Translations under genes and position numbers: made by a program | Assembly: GCF_003573695.1 (NCBI RefSeq) | Contig: NC_039361.1 | Location: 86,136,149 to 86,200,148, forward strand | From: Papaver somniferum | Taxonomy: Eukaryota > Streptophyta > Magnoliopsida > Ranunculales > Papaveraceae | Reading direction: 5' to 3' | DNA length: 64,000 nucleotides | Notes under the pieces: model-generated | The model's input: only the letters and a program-made list of their open reading frames with translations | What the model was told of the DNA's origin: nothing | Databases searched by the model: none | In this document: piece after piece, positions 46,668-58,809 of the stretch | How the letters are laid out: every line of letters starts with the position of its first letter | Numbering within the stretch: position 1 is the first letter of the stretch

Positions 46668-48124
46668 GCATGTGTCAGTTGTATGCCCATAGTACTAGTG
46701 GTATTCACAGTACTCCTTAGCATCCTTTGTTTTATACGGTTGTTTTCCCCTAGTGTTAGGGTAGGAAAAATCCGGCTTCGCTCCTTCATTGCTTAGAATG
46801 TGGGAGAAGGTTGTGTTTAACTTTGTGTAGACTTTATCTAAAAAATCTTCCCTTCCTTTTCCTCTTCCTTTGCCATCTCCATATTTTGATCTCTTATCCC
46901 GAGAGATGGTTATGCCCCCGACTTTTTTTTGCCTCTTAGGTATCTCCGGAATTGGTTCCATAGAGTTCGTTCGCTGCGGCGCTATTGTTGCTTTGGTTTG
47001 TGCTCTGGGGTTGTCCTTCTTGATTTCTTCAAGTATGATGTAGCGATCCTGGACAACCCGAAGCTCTCCTTCGGAATCGAGGTCTCGGTTGTGAAGCTCC
47101 ACGAAGATAGCCGAGGTTCTATCAAGTCCGTACTTATAGCAATTAATGCTAATTTCTGGATTGACTTTCAGGAAAGTACCTACAAAGGACACGAGTACTA
47201 CCTCATGTCTTTCCAAATGGGCAAGGACACGAGTGTAGTACCGTATTTGGGCTGCGATATCTAAGGTACCATTGTATGCCTGAAACGTAGGTACCGGGCA
47301 TCTCGCAGGGATAGGTTCCCTCAAAATGCGAAAGGACAATGGGATGTTTTCGCTTCTTGGAGTACCTCTTCTAGCCTTGCTCCTGCGTGGCCAGTTTCAA
47401 ATCCTTGTATTTCTTTCCGCATTTTCTCCATGACCATGTTCATATTGTGAGCATCTCCATAAAATGTCTCATCATACTAAGACTGAGAGGGTTTGTAAGT
47501 TGGATCCATCTCGTCCGGATCATGGCGTGTTCTCCTGGCTCCCCATGGTGGGTTATCCTTTGGTGGGTTAAGATCTCCCCTTCGTCTTCCTGAGATATCT
47601 ACGTGCTCACCCTTCTTCAAAGGAGAGTGAGTTTGGGAATCTTTGATCTGCAGCTCCAGCATATCTTTTAGGTTCCGGTTTTCTTGAGCCATCACGTGCA
47701 TTGCATCCTCGCGCTCCTTGTTATGTAGTAGCAAAGCTGCTACCTGCGCTGCAATTTGTTCTTCATTGTGGATTCCACTACCCTGAGGAGTGCTATCAGC
47801 TGGATCCTCAGAGTCATCCATGCCTTCTTCTATCACCAGAGAATCGGGATCTATCTGGATTGGAGTAAGGTTTCCCAACCCTCATCCATTTTGAGCTAAG
47901 GTTCCGGGTAATCCTTCGTTAGCCGCAAATGGCTTTGTAACATGGGGACGCTCCAGTAACGGCATGCCATAAAGTGATTGTGCTCCCGATGTTTTCCCCA
48001 TCCCTTCAGCAGGGGTGGGTAGTTTTTTAGCAACCGTTCTTCTTGATATTTCGCTTTGCCCGTCCTCTGCTTCATTCCTTTGATTCACTTGGGATGGTTT
48101 TTGAGATCTTCCTCTCGTAACCAC
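46668..48124 (-). pseudogene. G1 gag with CHHC zinc knuckle
   Basis: Starts at ATG 48124 (MVTRGRSQKPSQ). An in-frame TGA follows at 47879..47881, then a Glu/Gln/Asn-rich coiled coil (EEQIAAQVAALLLHNKEREDAM) and a proline-rich RRGDLNPPKDNPPWG. After a frameshift near 47340 comes the capsid domain: EPIPARCPVPTFQAYNGT, AHLERHEVV and VELHNRDLDSEGEL. The knuckle YCEYH.YYGHTTDTC lies at 46668..46709, with TAG replacing one residue at 46695..46697. At least two stops and one shift, so it is a pseudogene. Confidence 0.82.
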
Positions 48125-48744
48125 TGGTCATGAGCTTGTTGGTACGTCACTTGGTTTCTGCATGCCTTCGATCTTTTCTTATGTTGAGGTCACATAAAAA
48201 TGGCAAAGTTTGCTACTTGGGTGCCTTCGTTAAAAGTAGCAATTAATGCTCTGACATAGAAGACGGCTAAGCAGTTTTTTCAGAAAAAGTACTAGAATGA
48301 CGTCTGAAAAGATGGGTATTTAATTTCTTATGACACCCTTGGTAAAACAACCTTAAATGTTGAAAACAATTTAAAAAGGGTGTCAGATCTTCCAAGAAAA
48401 GTGGTTATTAAATGTTTTGTTGATTTTTTTCTCCTTAAATTCTCTCACTGAGATTCCTCAGTGCTTAGAGGTACTCAGATCTAAAGGATACTCTGTTGGA
48501 AAAGGTTGTTTTTAGTACAAAACAAAAAATTTAACGTTTTGTGAACGCTTTTTTGCAGAAATCTTTGTAGATCTGTAAGGTTGCAAGTCTTTAGAGGCTA
48601 TGAACTCCAAGAACTTACGTGGGTAACGGATGAATAGATCACTAGAAAGTGAGATCCATCGCTGTTACTCTCAGATATCTTCGTTAAAGAAGATATGTAA
48701 GTTAAAACATAAAGGAATATAAAAACTCAAGACGGTGAACAAAA
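48125..48744 (-). other. G1 leader
   Basis: About 620 bp between the PBS and the gag ATG. No ORF; contains T-rich and A-rich runs. Confidence 0.5.
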
Positions 48745-48757
48745 CCTTCTAGCGCCA
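48745..48757 (-). other. G1 candidate primer binding site
   Basis: TGGCGCTAGAAGG on the minus strand, five bases inside the LTR end …TAGTAGTCA. The TGGCGC start is usual for plant gypsy elements; the tRNA is not identified. Confidence 0.55.
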
Positions 48758-48762
48758 AACTT

Positions 48763-49669
48763 TGACTACTAATTTTCACATAGTCTACGTAATGTATACA
48801 GCTCAGAGAATCGGATACTAAGTGGTATTGATATCTCTGTTGAACTGATAATTCTAATTTATAAAAAGGTACTCAATATCACAATAATAACGGAGAACAC
48901 AAATATAATGTAAATGCTACTATGATATCATGAGACACAAGAGATTACGTGGTTCGACTTTTGTCTACGTCCACGGGGTAATGAGTGATTGTTTGTATTA
49001 AGTTTTGGTGGTTACGAAGATCTTAAATGCTTCCCAAAGTAATAGAGAGAACTCGAGTTGAAGTAAATGTTTGAGTTCTAAACATTAAAGAGGTATAAGC
49101 TTAAGACTAGATCTTCTTCTCCTAAGTAATGATGCCCCTTGTTTGTTGGTGAAGCTTGGTATTTATAGCCCCTTCTGCTCCAGATATATATTTGATGTAT
49201 TTGGGTCCATCGTTACCTGATATACCTTTCGTACAAGTGGTACCTTCGTTCACTGCACGCTTTCTCTAGTCGGACTCTGCCGCCTCAGCTGACCCACGTT
49301 CCTTCGAGAACTACCCAGCCTCAATACAGTTTGTACCTTCGTTCACCGCTAGTCTTCCCCAGTCAGACTCTGCCACCTCATTTCTCACCATATGCTTTGG
49401 TTAAGCGTGTAGATAAGATATTTCTGCATTAAATGCTGATTGGATATGACATATACCTCTGTCCCGTCGCCAGCTGCCTCCCTCTAGGCTAGGTTCTACT
49501 TTTCCATCTTAGCCGTCGAGGTATTCCTCCTTGGGATGGGATAAAGTAGATCTGCGAAGGTATCTTCTGCTACTCATATTCCTGTGTGTAGCGAGGGCTA
49601 CACAATTATCCTACATGCGACCACTAAAACCGTGATCCGCAGAATATTGATATTCACAACTTTCCTACA
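48763..49669 (-). repeat. G1 5' LTR (about 0.9 kb)
   Basis: Starts TGTAGGAAAGTTGTG at 49669, where A4 sequence begins, and ends TTAGTAGTCA at 48763, next to the PBS. It has a TATA box (49160..49168) and the block TTACGTGGTTCGAC near 48949, common in plant LTR R-U5. The partner LTR is outside the window, so the ends rest on one copy. Confidence 0.7.
49160..49168 (-). promoter_or_regulatory. TATA box of the G1 LTR
   Basis: CTATAAATA (context GGGGCTATAAATACC) on the minus strand, about 500 bp into the LTR and roughly 200 bp before the TTACGTGGTTCGAC block. Confidence 0.65.
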
Positions 49670-50135
49670 CAAATCATGTAAGATGTTACCAGGCAATTTT
49701 CACATGATCATCTTTTGACTTTCGTCAAGAATAAAGATGAACTTGGTTAAAACGAAAGATTACCAACACATATTTCAAGAAATATGTAAGCGATTTAAAC
49801 TCAGTTCGAAATATCAAATGTGTATAATATAAAGTATATATAGTTATACGACTTTTGTCTCAATAGAAGATAGAATAGAAATAGACTTCTGAGTGATATA
49901 TGAGTTCAAGTCTCCACATACCATTTGTTTAAGAAGTTCCACAAGCTTCCCTTAGTAGTTCTTCGTCTTCAATCGATGAACGCCGTGAAGTCTAAAGCTC
50001 AACCACACATTATATCCTAATCCGAGACATAGCTATAAGTAGACTAGAAATCAAGACTTATAGTTTTGGCAACTAAACTTGACAACAAGCTTGAGATAAC
50101 AATGCTTGCGAGTTCGACCGAGTACTGCTCTAACA
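49670..50135 (-). repeat. A4: 5' fragment of an A-family LTR, cut by G1
   Basis: The first 466 bp of an A LTR (start TGTTAGAGCAGTAC at 50135 on the minus strand), ending at the G1 LTR. It matches A6 at about 54550..55022. The flank above 50135 is A5 LTR sequence, not a PPT, so this is a 5' or solo LTR. The remainder lies beyond the left edge of the window. Confidence 0.8.
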
Positions 50136-51413
50136 ATTAGTTTTTCCAGTTGCTAGAGTCCTCCCTTATATAGTCTTCAAATCAGGGTTTGATATCTTTG
50201 AAACATAGCAATCAATATTCACCGTTAGATGAAAACCTGATTTAAGATTCAAGATAAGTTTGCTTAAAACCAAAGAATTATCTCTCCACCGTTAGATGAT
50301 CTTAACTTGTTACACACAAATGAAATATACATTCAATTAGATTTGGGTAACCGTACCTAAACGTGTATATTGAGTTGGCTCATTAACAGTTAACTGAAGT
50401 TAGCCATATGAACACTTTTGAATTAACCACATTCATCTTAACACTTCTAGATCAAATGGTAATCAAACGAATCTAATTGTGTTACTCATAAAGTTTTTCA
50501 ATTTTTTATATTCTCATACAAGTATACAAGACACAATTGAAGCAAAATCGGATTGATTCAAAAGAATCAGTCCATGAACATTTTAGCCATGGTACGGAAA
50601 GAAGAGTTCCGGACTTTGATCTTTTCCGACAGTTCGCAAACGGGTACGCATACTGTCGTTCCAGACCGAACTCAGGTGAAACAGTTTGCAAACGAGTATG
50701 CAAACTTGGTTTCCGGGCTTTAACAGTTTTGCATACGGGTATGCATATTGTGCAATATCCAGACAATGGTTAATTGTTCTAAACTTCCATTTAAATCATT
50801 GAAACATCCTTAGAAGACGACAATAGCTGTCTCACACAAACTATTAGCTTATAAGTAATTTGATTGAATGATCAATACGAAACATTCCGAGTCTAAATCA
50901 AATGATTGTCTCACACAAATCATGTAAGATGTTACAAGGAGATTTTCACATGATCATCTTTTGACTCATTATTTAGTTTCCAATAAATAAATTTTTTCCA
51001 ACTAAACTCGTCAAGAATAATGATGAACGTAGTTAAAGCAAAAATCTTTCCAACACATATTTCGAGAAAGATATAAGCGAGTTAAACTCAGCTCGAAATA
51101 TCAAATGTGTATAATGTAAAAGTATACATAGCTATATGACTTAGTCTCAGTAGGAGATAAAATAGAATAGACTTCTGAGTGATATATGGGTTTAAGTCTC
51201 CACATACCTTTTGTTGATGAAGTTCCTCCAACCTCCCCTTAATCTTCAATCGATGAACGCCATGAAGTCTAAAGCTCAACTACACATTCTATCCTAATCC
51301 GAGAATTTTCTATAAGTAGACTAGATATCAAGACTTATAGTTTTGACACCTACACTTGACAAACAGGCTTGAGATAACAACGCTTGTGAGTTTGACCGAG
51401 CAGTGCTCTAACA
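50136..51413 (-). repeat. A5 3' LTR, U3 part, cut by A4
   Basis: U3 of an A LTR from just below the TATA region (…CCAGTTGCTAGAG) to the LTR start TGTTAGAGCACTGC at 51413, next to a PPT (GGGGGAGAT). A4 is inserted within the block GATTAGGTTTCCCAG of other copies, leaving ATTAG at 50136. The motif array is at 50631..50752. Confidence 0.82.
50631..50752 (-). repeat. U3 motif array of A5
   Basis: Three units: GCAAACGGGTACGCATAC, GCAAACGAGTATGCAAAC and GCATACGGGTATGCATAT, spaced about 55 bp and each preceded by CAGTT. It corresponds to the arrays in A6 and A1. Confidence 0.65.
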
Positions 51414-52652
51414 ATCTCCCCCAGTGATTCTGAACGTGTTCAACTCAGCATCATAGTTGTTGAAGATCCGTAGCCATAAAAATAAGAAAACAAATGTTCT
51501 CAATTATTGTTATACAGGTGCCATAGTATTATTACACATCATCAAAGTTCAATTGTATCACAACTTTGACAATAATACTACGGTGATATGTATCACTCCC
51601 CCTTAGTCAATACTTCATCTCACAATGAAAACCACTCCCCTTACATAATGATCTGTAAACCACATGTATGTAGTGTGAACTGAAAAATAATTCTCCCCCT
51701 TTATATCAATATAAATTGGCAAAGGTACGAAAATTAATGTGATCATAATGAAATTCTCAAAGAGATTATTCTTGACTCATCAACTTTGTTTCGATGATTT
51801 CACATAGTCGAAACCTAGTGTATTCATCAAGGAGTTTATAAAGATACAAGATAAATTCTACAATATTCTACAGCTGCACTCCCCACAAAGAATTGGCAAT
51901 TAAGCACAAGTTCAATTAAGAACTCTCCCCCATAAAATGTCATTCCCGAAAGAACAACAAGAGCGACCTTACTTTTACAAGAAAAGAAAGATTTCTTTTG
52001 ACATTAAAAAGTTACATGAAACATGCATTTGTATCCAGTAAACTCGGAGAAATTAACCAGAAGAGAACCTTAATGATTAATTTAATCAGAAACGCTCAAC
52101 ATAAGAAAACTTACGGAGCCATGCATTGCTTTCACATAGAAGTGGATCCGAGAAAGATCAATACCGCGGAATATGCAAAAATTTATTCTATATTTGATCA
52201 ATATTTGCATAATGATATAATAGATTTAACTTTTGACATATATAGGACAATCATAGTTCAGGGACGTAAACATATGTATCCCATAACATTTTTGCAATAT
52301 ATAAAACCATAAATATTAATATTGCAAAATCATCTTCCAAAAACTTAGAATTTTAATAAATAAATATAAAACATTGCAAGATGAAAATCGTTGGCAACAG
52401 CTATGTGTAATCACAATATTTTCTATTCCAAACCCTAGTCACCCTTCTTAAAAACACAAGAATAAATTCTCATAAGAAGTTTCCTAGACAAGATCATACT
52501 TTTTTGATAATATCATACCTCTCCATGAAACCATCATAAAAGGTATTAGCGATATCCTTGATTCTTTTGACCGTAGAAACTCTATGTGCATGAGTTAGAA
52601 AATTTACCTTTCGATCAACAATACGAGCAGGTCGCCTGACTTTGATGCAGTC
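51414..52652 (-). other. A5 interior, 3' part
   Basis: PPT and noncoding 3' region as in A1 and A6, but lacking about 130 bp next to the PPT that A6 has. It holds one GCTCAACATAAG unit near 52095. Its end (52500..52652) is the C-terminal part of ORF2 (…VNFLTHAHRVSTVKRIKDI), cut by A6. Confidence 0.65.
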
Positions 52653-55022
52653 TGAAAAAGCGGGGGTCTAACAACCTCACCCAATATTTCGTTTAGGAAA
52701 TTTGTATGGACTAACTCCAATATAATTATGAGAGCACCAACTAATAAAGCGAGATCAATCAAGAAATATATCCAAGAGTTATATCTCTGTTTATTAATGT
52801 AATCAACAAATCAAAGAGATAGAAACCCGTGAGCTTTATTATTATAAGAAACACTTGGACGGTATCAAAAACCAATATTCAAGTGTCAATCAATTCAATC
52901 AACAACCAAAGGTTGGATTCATAATTCATTGAACTCACGCATAACCTGTGATATTTCAATTATATAGAAAATATAATGCGGAAAAGAAATAACACAGACA
53001 CCAAAAGTTTTGTTAACGAGGAAACCGCAAATGCAGAAAAACCCCGGGACCTAGTCCAGATTTGAACACCACACTGTATTAAGCCGCTACAGAAACTAGC
53101 CTACTCCAAGTTAACTTCAGACTGGAATGTAGTTGAGCTCTAACCAATCTCACACTGATCAAGGTGTAGTCGAGTTCCTTACGCATCTGAATCCCAGCAG
53201 GACTCTCGCACTTGATTCCCTTAGCTGATCTCACCCAAAACTAAGAGTTTCTACGACCCAAAGTCGAAGACTTGATAAACCAATCTGTCTCATACAGAAA
53301 AGTCTATTGAATAGATACATCTGTCTCCCACAGAAATACCTATACGTTTTGTTCCGTCTTTTGATAAATCAAGGTGAACATGTACCAATTGATACACCGG
53401 TCTTATATTCCCGATGAACATCCTAGTAATATCAATTACCTCACAATAATATTAATAGTATGGTAGCGAAACAAGATATTGTGGAATCACAAACGATGAG
53501 ATGAAGATGTTTGTGACTACTTTTTATCTTGCCTATCGGAGATTAAATCTTGAGAAAATCTTAGAGAACATAGTACTCAATACGATAGAAAAGAGCAAGA
53601 TCAGAACATGCAACTACAAAGAAAATAATAAGGTCTGGCTTCACAATCCCAATGAAGTCTTCAAGTCGTTAACCTACAGGGTTTTGGAAAACCTAAGGTT
53701 AAAGGAGAATCGACTCTAGTCGCAACTAATGTCACACAAGAGGTGTGGGGATTAGGTTTCCCAATTGCTAGAGTTATCCTTTATATAGTCTTCAAATCAG
53801 GGTTTGTAATCAATGCTACCTTGGTAACAAAGCATTCAATATTCACCGTTAGATGAAAACCTGATTAGACTCAAGCTAATATATTTCAACCGTTATATAG
53901 AACTCAGCTTGTTACACACAAATGAAAAGTGACTCCATTTAGATATGAGTAACCGTAACTAAAAGTGCGCACCTTTATATATGAGTAACCGTACCTAAAC
54001 GTGTGCACCTTGTTGGCTCAACTTGATTCACTTGAATCAATTCATGAACATTATAGCCACGGTTTGCAAAAGATTGCATTCCTTAATATACAAATGTATT
54101 AGTTCATGAACAAACCGATTTTAGAACACAACCTACTCAAGTATGCAAACGGGTACGCATACCTAAGTGGCCGGACTAAGTTTGGGTTCTCCAGTATGCC
54201 AACGGGTACGCATACCTTCAAACTCAGTTGAATTTCCGGACATGAACTTTACGCCAGTACACATACGGGTATGCATACTAAGTTCCCGGACTTTCATTAA
54301 CCAACCAGTACGCATACGGGTATGCATACTATGGTTCCCAGACTTGGAATAACATGCAACAGTTTAGCATACAAGTACGCATACTGTGTTATATCCAATC
54401 ATGTTTAATTGTTTTATACTCCCATTCCAATCATTAAAACATTCTTAGAAGACGACAATATCTGTCTCACACAAACTATTAGCTTCAAAGCAATTTTCAA
54501 GTGATCGAATGATCAATACGAAACATTCCGAGTCTACATCAAATGACTGTCTCACACAAATCATGTAATATGTTACTAGGAGATTTTCACATGATCATCT
54601 TTTGACTTTCTTCACGAATAAAAGATGAACTTGGTTAAAGCGAAATCTTACCAACACATATTTCGAGAAATATGTAGGAGAGTTAAACTCAACTCGAAAT
54701 ATCAAATGTGTATAATCCAAGTCTATATAGCTATATGACTTTTGTCTCAAATAGGAGATAGAGTAGATAGACTTTTGAGTGATAGATGAGTTCAATTATC
54801 CACATACCTTTTGTTGATGAAGTTCAACAAGCTCCCCTTAGTAGTTCTTCGTCTTCAATCGATAAACGTCGTGAAGTCTAATGTTCAACTACACTCACTA
54901 TCCTAATCCGAGACTTGGCTATAAGTAGACTAGAAATCAAGACTTATAGTTTTGGCAACTAAACTTGAGAAAAAAGCTTGAGAAAGAAACGCTTGCGAAT
55001 TCGACTAAGCAGTGCTCTAACA
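52653..55022 (-). repeat. A6 3' LTR (2.37 kb)
   Basis: Starts TGTTAGAGCACTGC at 55022 beside the PPT and ends CGCTTTTTCA at 52653. TATA at 53779..53788. The U3 array at 54141..54387 has five units. Confidence 0.92.
54141..54387 (-). repeat. U3 motif array, A6 3' LTR (five units)
   Basis: Units such as GTATGCAAACGGGTACGCAT, GTACGCATACGGGTATGCAT and GCATACAAGTACGCATAC, about 45-65 bp apart. Each has two near-palindromic halves around CGGG or AAG. Confidence 0.75.
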
Positions 55023-56376
55023 ATCTCCCCCTTTGTCAATTTTAGTGACAAAACTATCAATACATATGGATTACAAAATAAATAAACTTTGTAGCTTCTC
55101 ATCCAAATGCTTGATTTCCTTAGTTCTTCAACGTTACTCGAAATCTTCGTCACTTCCAAGTACTCCAGTAATTCTGAACGTGTTCAACTCAGCATCATAG
55201 TTGTTGAAGAACCGTAGCTATAACAATATATAAAAACAAAATATTTTCGTATTGTTATACAGTGTCATAGTATTATTACACAGCATCAAAGTTCGATTGT
55301 ACCACAACTTTGACAAGAATACTATGGTGATATGTATCACCCCCCCTTAGTCAATACTTCATCTCTTAGTCAATACTTCATCTCATATGAATACCACACC
55401 CCCTTACATAATGATTCGTAAACCATATGTGTTTGTAGTATGAACTATACATTAATTTTCCCCCTTTTTGTCAATATAAATTGGCAAAGGTAAGAAACTA
55501 GTGGGATCATAATGAAATTCTCATAGAGATTCTTCATGACTAAAAGAAAACATATCAACTTTGTTTAGATGCAATCATATAGTCGAAACTAAATGCGTTC
55601 ATCAAGGAGTTTATAAATATACAAGAAAACTCTTACAATATTCCACAGCTGCACTCCCCCGCAAAGATTTGGAAATTAAGCACAAGTTTAAATAAGAACT
55701 CTAACCCATAAAATGTCATTCCCGAAAGAACAACAAGAGAGACCTTACTTTTGCAAGAAAATAAGAATTTCTTTGGACATTAACAAATTACATGAAACAT
55801 GAATTTGTATCCAGAAAACTCAATTAAATTAACCACAAGTGAACCCATGATTAATTTAATCGGAAATGCTCAATATAAGAGAACTTACGGAGACGCGGAG
55901 TACTTTCACATAGAAGCGGATCATGGAAGGATCAATACTATGGAATATTCAAAGATTCATTCTATTTTTTTTATCAATATTTGTATAATGATATCATAGA
56001 CTTAATTTTTGTAATTAAAATTTCATCTTATCTTCCATCACCATCTGCATAATGACACAATATGCTTAATTTTTAACAAATATGGGACAATCATAGTTCA
56101 CGGACGCAAACACACATATCCCATAATAGTTTTTGCAGTATATGAAACCAATAAAGATTAATACTGCAAAATCATCTTCAAAATAAACTTTAGAATTTAA
56201 ATAAATAAATCTAAAACTATTGCAAGATGAAAATCGTTGGCAATAGCTATGTGTACTCACAATAATTGCTATTCCAAACCCTAGTTATCCTTCTTAAAAC
56301 ACGAGAATAAATTATCATATGAAGTTTCCTAGATATTAAGAAATATAAATCCTAGAAAGAACGCAACCGAAAGTCA
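55023..56376 (-). other. A6 PPT and noncoding 3' region
   Basis: PPT AAAGGGGGAGAT at 55023..55035. The rest is AT-rich, homologous to 2844..4151, with one GCTCAATATAAG unit near 55868. A short duplication CTTAGTCAATACTTCATCTC occurs twice near 55347..55385. No gene. Confidence 0.6.
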
Positions 56377-56655
56377 TCAGACATGACCCGCAACCAGAGA
56401 TCGAACACAAACAAGTTCATCAGTTGCTTTCTTCAGTTCGTTTTTCAGAAATTCAAGATTCTTTGTTGCAATTCCAAGTTGTTCACGTACGACCTCAAAA
56501 TCTCGAAGAAGATTTCCTACCAATTGAGATGACATCTGAACTGCAAGTTTGTTTTCATGATCAACAACATGATAGCAAGTTATGAAAACAGGTTTCTTGT
56601 GAAACTCAATAACCTTTATCTTTTCAATTATGTCTTCCTTTTTGCATCCATCCAT
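56377..56655 (-). CDS. A6 ORF2: small coiled-coil protein, 92 codons
   Basis: Starts MDGCKKEDIIEK at 56655 and ends VRSLVAGHV. A long helical heptad stretch (SSQLVGNLLRDFEVVREQLG, then NLEFLKNELKKATDELV) makes a coiled coil likely. Upstream, 56672..56785 is an imperfect copy of 56552..56667, so the 5' part of the ORF was tandemly duplicated. It may be a remnant of a longer protein. Role unknown; oligomerisation is the only inference. Confidence 0.4.
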   Translation of the reverse strand: MDGCKKEDIIEKIKVIEFHKKPVFITCYHVVDHENKLAVQMSSQLVGNLLRDFEVVREQLGIATKNLEFLKNELKKATDELVCVRSLVAGHV

Positions 56656-56785
56656 TATGCACACCACAAAGATTCATGATAAACAACATGATAGCAAGTT
56701 ATGAAAATAGGGTTCTCGTGAAACTCAATACCTTGCCCCTTTCAACTTTGTCTTCCTTTTTGCATCCATCCATTGTGCACACCAC
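56552..56785. repeat. Tandem duplication of about 115 bp in A6
   Basis: Two imperfect copies (56552..56667 and about 56672..56785), both with AACAACATGATAGCAAGTTA and CTTTTTGCATCCATCCATT. It covers the start of ORF2. Confidence 0.75.
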
Positions 56786-57382
56786 AATAATTCAAGAAAA
56801 TTCTTGAAGTTACGTAATGTGTATGTATCAGGAGAATAGGAAAACCATGATACATATATATGAGTGCTTCATAGGGAAACCCTAGGGTTACTCGTTTATG
56901 TTCGGTAAGGGTCGGGTGCAGAAACGTCCGTGATTATGAGCCAACCTCAGAACCAACAAGCCAATGGAGCCTATTTAAAAATATGTTTTGATGAAAACAT
57001 ATTCTAATTACAGAAAAACTTAGCTCAGAAGTGAGCATAAAGTAGTTGTTTAAATCAACAGATTAATTATTATTAAGAAGACAAAACACGAGTTTACAAG
57101 GTAGCAACAAAGAGATAATTCTCAAGAGTTATTGATCAATTATATTACAATATGTAATAATTAACCGGAGCAGGGCTCAACAGTAAGATGATCATTTTAT
57201 TAAAAAATAAAATAAATAATACAACAAATACCACTTTCTCAAAACAAATAAACTTCTTGAGAATTATGAGCATCCTCACACGGTTTCAAAGAGGATGCTC
57301 ACTTGAGCAGTCAAGTTGTAATTTGATGAGCATATTGCTCATCAAGGGCATTGAAAGTTTCCCTTTTACTTTCTTGAAGATC
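56786..57382 (-). other. A6 spacer between gag and ORF2
   Basis: No ORF that I can support. Contains GAGGATGCTC and TGAGCATATTGCTCATCA, a short palindromic stretch near 57326..57345. Confidence 0.45.
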
Positions 57383-58741
57383 TTAAGAAAGGTCAATAGG
57401 ATTATTCACAAGAGAATTAACAAGAGTAGGACAAGAATTACTTGAAGTTGCTGCCTTCCTCGCCTTCTTAATGATGCGCTTGAGTCTATTTATACTAGCT
57501 TTTAGTTCCGCGACGTGATTATTAATGTGAATGTATTCTGGGCCAAATACTTTAGATTCAAGACTTATTTCAGCGAAAGACAAGGAGTTTGAAAAAAAAT
57601 TCTTCCTTCTATGGCTTCTTCTCTTCACATCGCAATTTAACGAGTCCGTCGTCCATATAACATTCTTCCCTTTACACCTGTAAACAGTTTTGGTGTCATA
57701 TTTACAACCAAGAATTGGCTCATCACAACACTTTTCTTTACTGCATACTAGACCTTTAACACTAGCATAATGAGAAACAGGTGTGATTACTTCTTTAGAA
57801 GTCCACACAAGAATGTTATGAAGTTTTTTATTCCGCAGTCGAAAACGACATCTCCTTTCAAGGTGATATTTGTTTCCGCAATAATAATAGTTGAAGGGAA
57901 TGTTTTTGACTATTATCATATGAGACGTTTTTGAAGGATGCCAATCTTTGTTCATGGGAACATTAGCTGTTGAAGGTAGTTTGTCACTTTCGATGTCAGT
58001 GAAATTTTCACTTAGGAATTTGTCATTAGCACAGACAAAATTGATTTTACTAGTACTTGGAGCGTATATTCCTTTATAGCCCAGACCACGTGTATCACGA
58101 TGTTCTTTACATGCTCCCAGCATAATAGATAATTTTGTTGAGCTAGCATTGAATCTTTTCAGATTCTCTTCCAGTGATTTGACCTTATCAAGAGCAGCAG
58201 CTAGATCATCCTCCAATTGTTTTTCTCTGGAGAGAAAGACGATTTATTTGTCATTAGATTATTTTTGTTGGGAGTCATATCTTGCTTCAGTTTCTGCAAG
58301 TCTTTCTTCAACACAAAGAGATTTCAACGAAGATTCTTACATTCAAAACTCTTTGAACGCACATCTTCTTGTCGATCTTTAAGAAGAGATTGTAAGAGTT
58401 TATAACCACAATCATATCCCTTAAAGAGTTTTCTCAATTTCCTATTTTCTTAACAGAGAGGAGTCAGAAATTCAGCAAGCAAGCTATTGACTTCTTTTTC
58501 TTTATGAGATGGTCAAAAAGCTTGATATATGTGAGACTTCCTCATCAACATTTTGTCCCTCGTCTGAATCACTTTCATCTTAAAGATCATCCAACTATTC
58601 ACCTAGGAGTTTTTCCCAGTTGAACCCAGTTTCATACAATGGAGAAGACGTGAGAGATTTCTCAGAAGACTCAAGGCTTTGAACCATGACAGAATGTTTC
58701 TGAACTGGTGTTTTGTTATCAGAGACAACACTACTATCCAT
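57383..58741 (-). pseudogene. A6 gag-like ORF, best preserved of the A family
   Basis: ATG at 58741 (MDSSVVSDNKTPVQ), close to the PBS. The first frame stops at 58595..58597 and a decayed stretch follows. From 58216 a 277-codon frame is open: a coiled coil (LAAALDKVKSLEENLKRFNA), then LSIMLGACKEHRDTRGLGYKG. The L.ML…GLGY pattern is known from Ty1/copia gag C-termini. A CCHC-type knuckle sits at residues 110-123 (YYYCGNKYHLERRC), with the first Cys replaced by Tyr. A basic tail (KRRSHRRKNFF) and another helix (AELKASINRLKRIIKKARKA) end it. This makes A a copia-derived family. No protease or pol follows. Confidence 0.72.
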
Positions 58742-58795
58742 AAAGTTAGATCGCTACAAAAACACGGACTTATAAGGTCCTAAATGTCTTTTCCT

Positions 58796-58807
58796 GCTCT
58801 GATACCA
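58796..58807 (-). other. A6 primer binding site (initiator Met-tRNA)
   Basis: A perfect TGGTATCAGAGC on the minus strand. The adjoining LTR end reads CTTTTTGT instead of CTTTTTCA. Confidence 0.88.
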
Positions 58808-58809
58808 AT

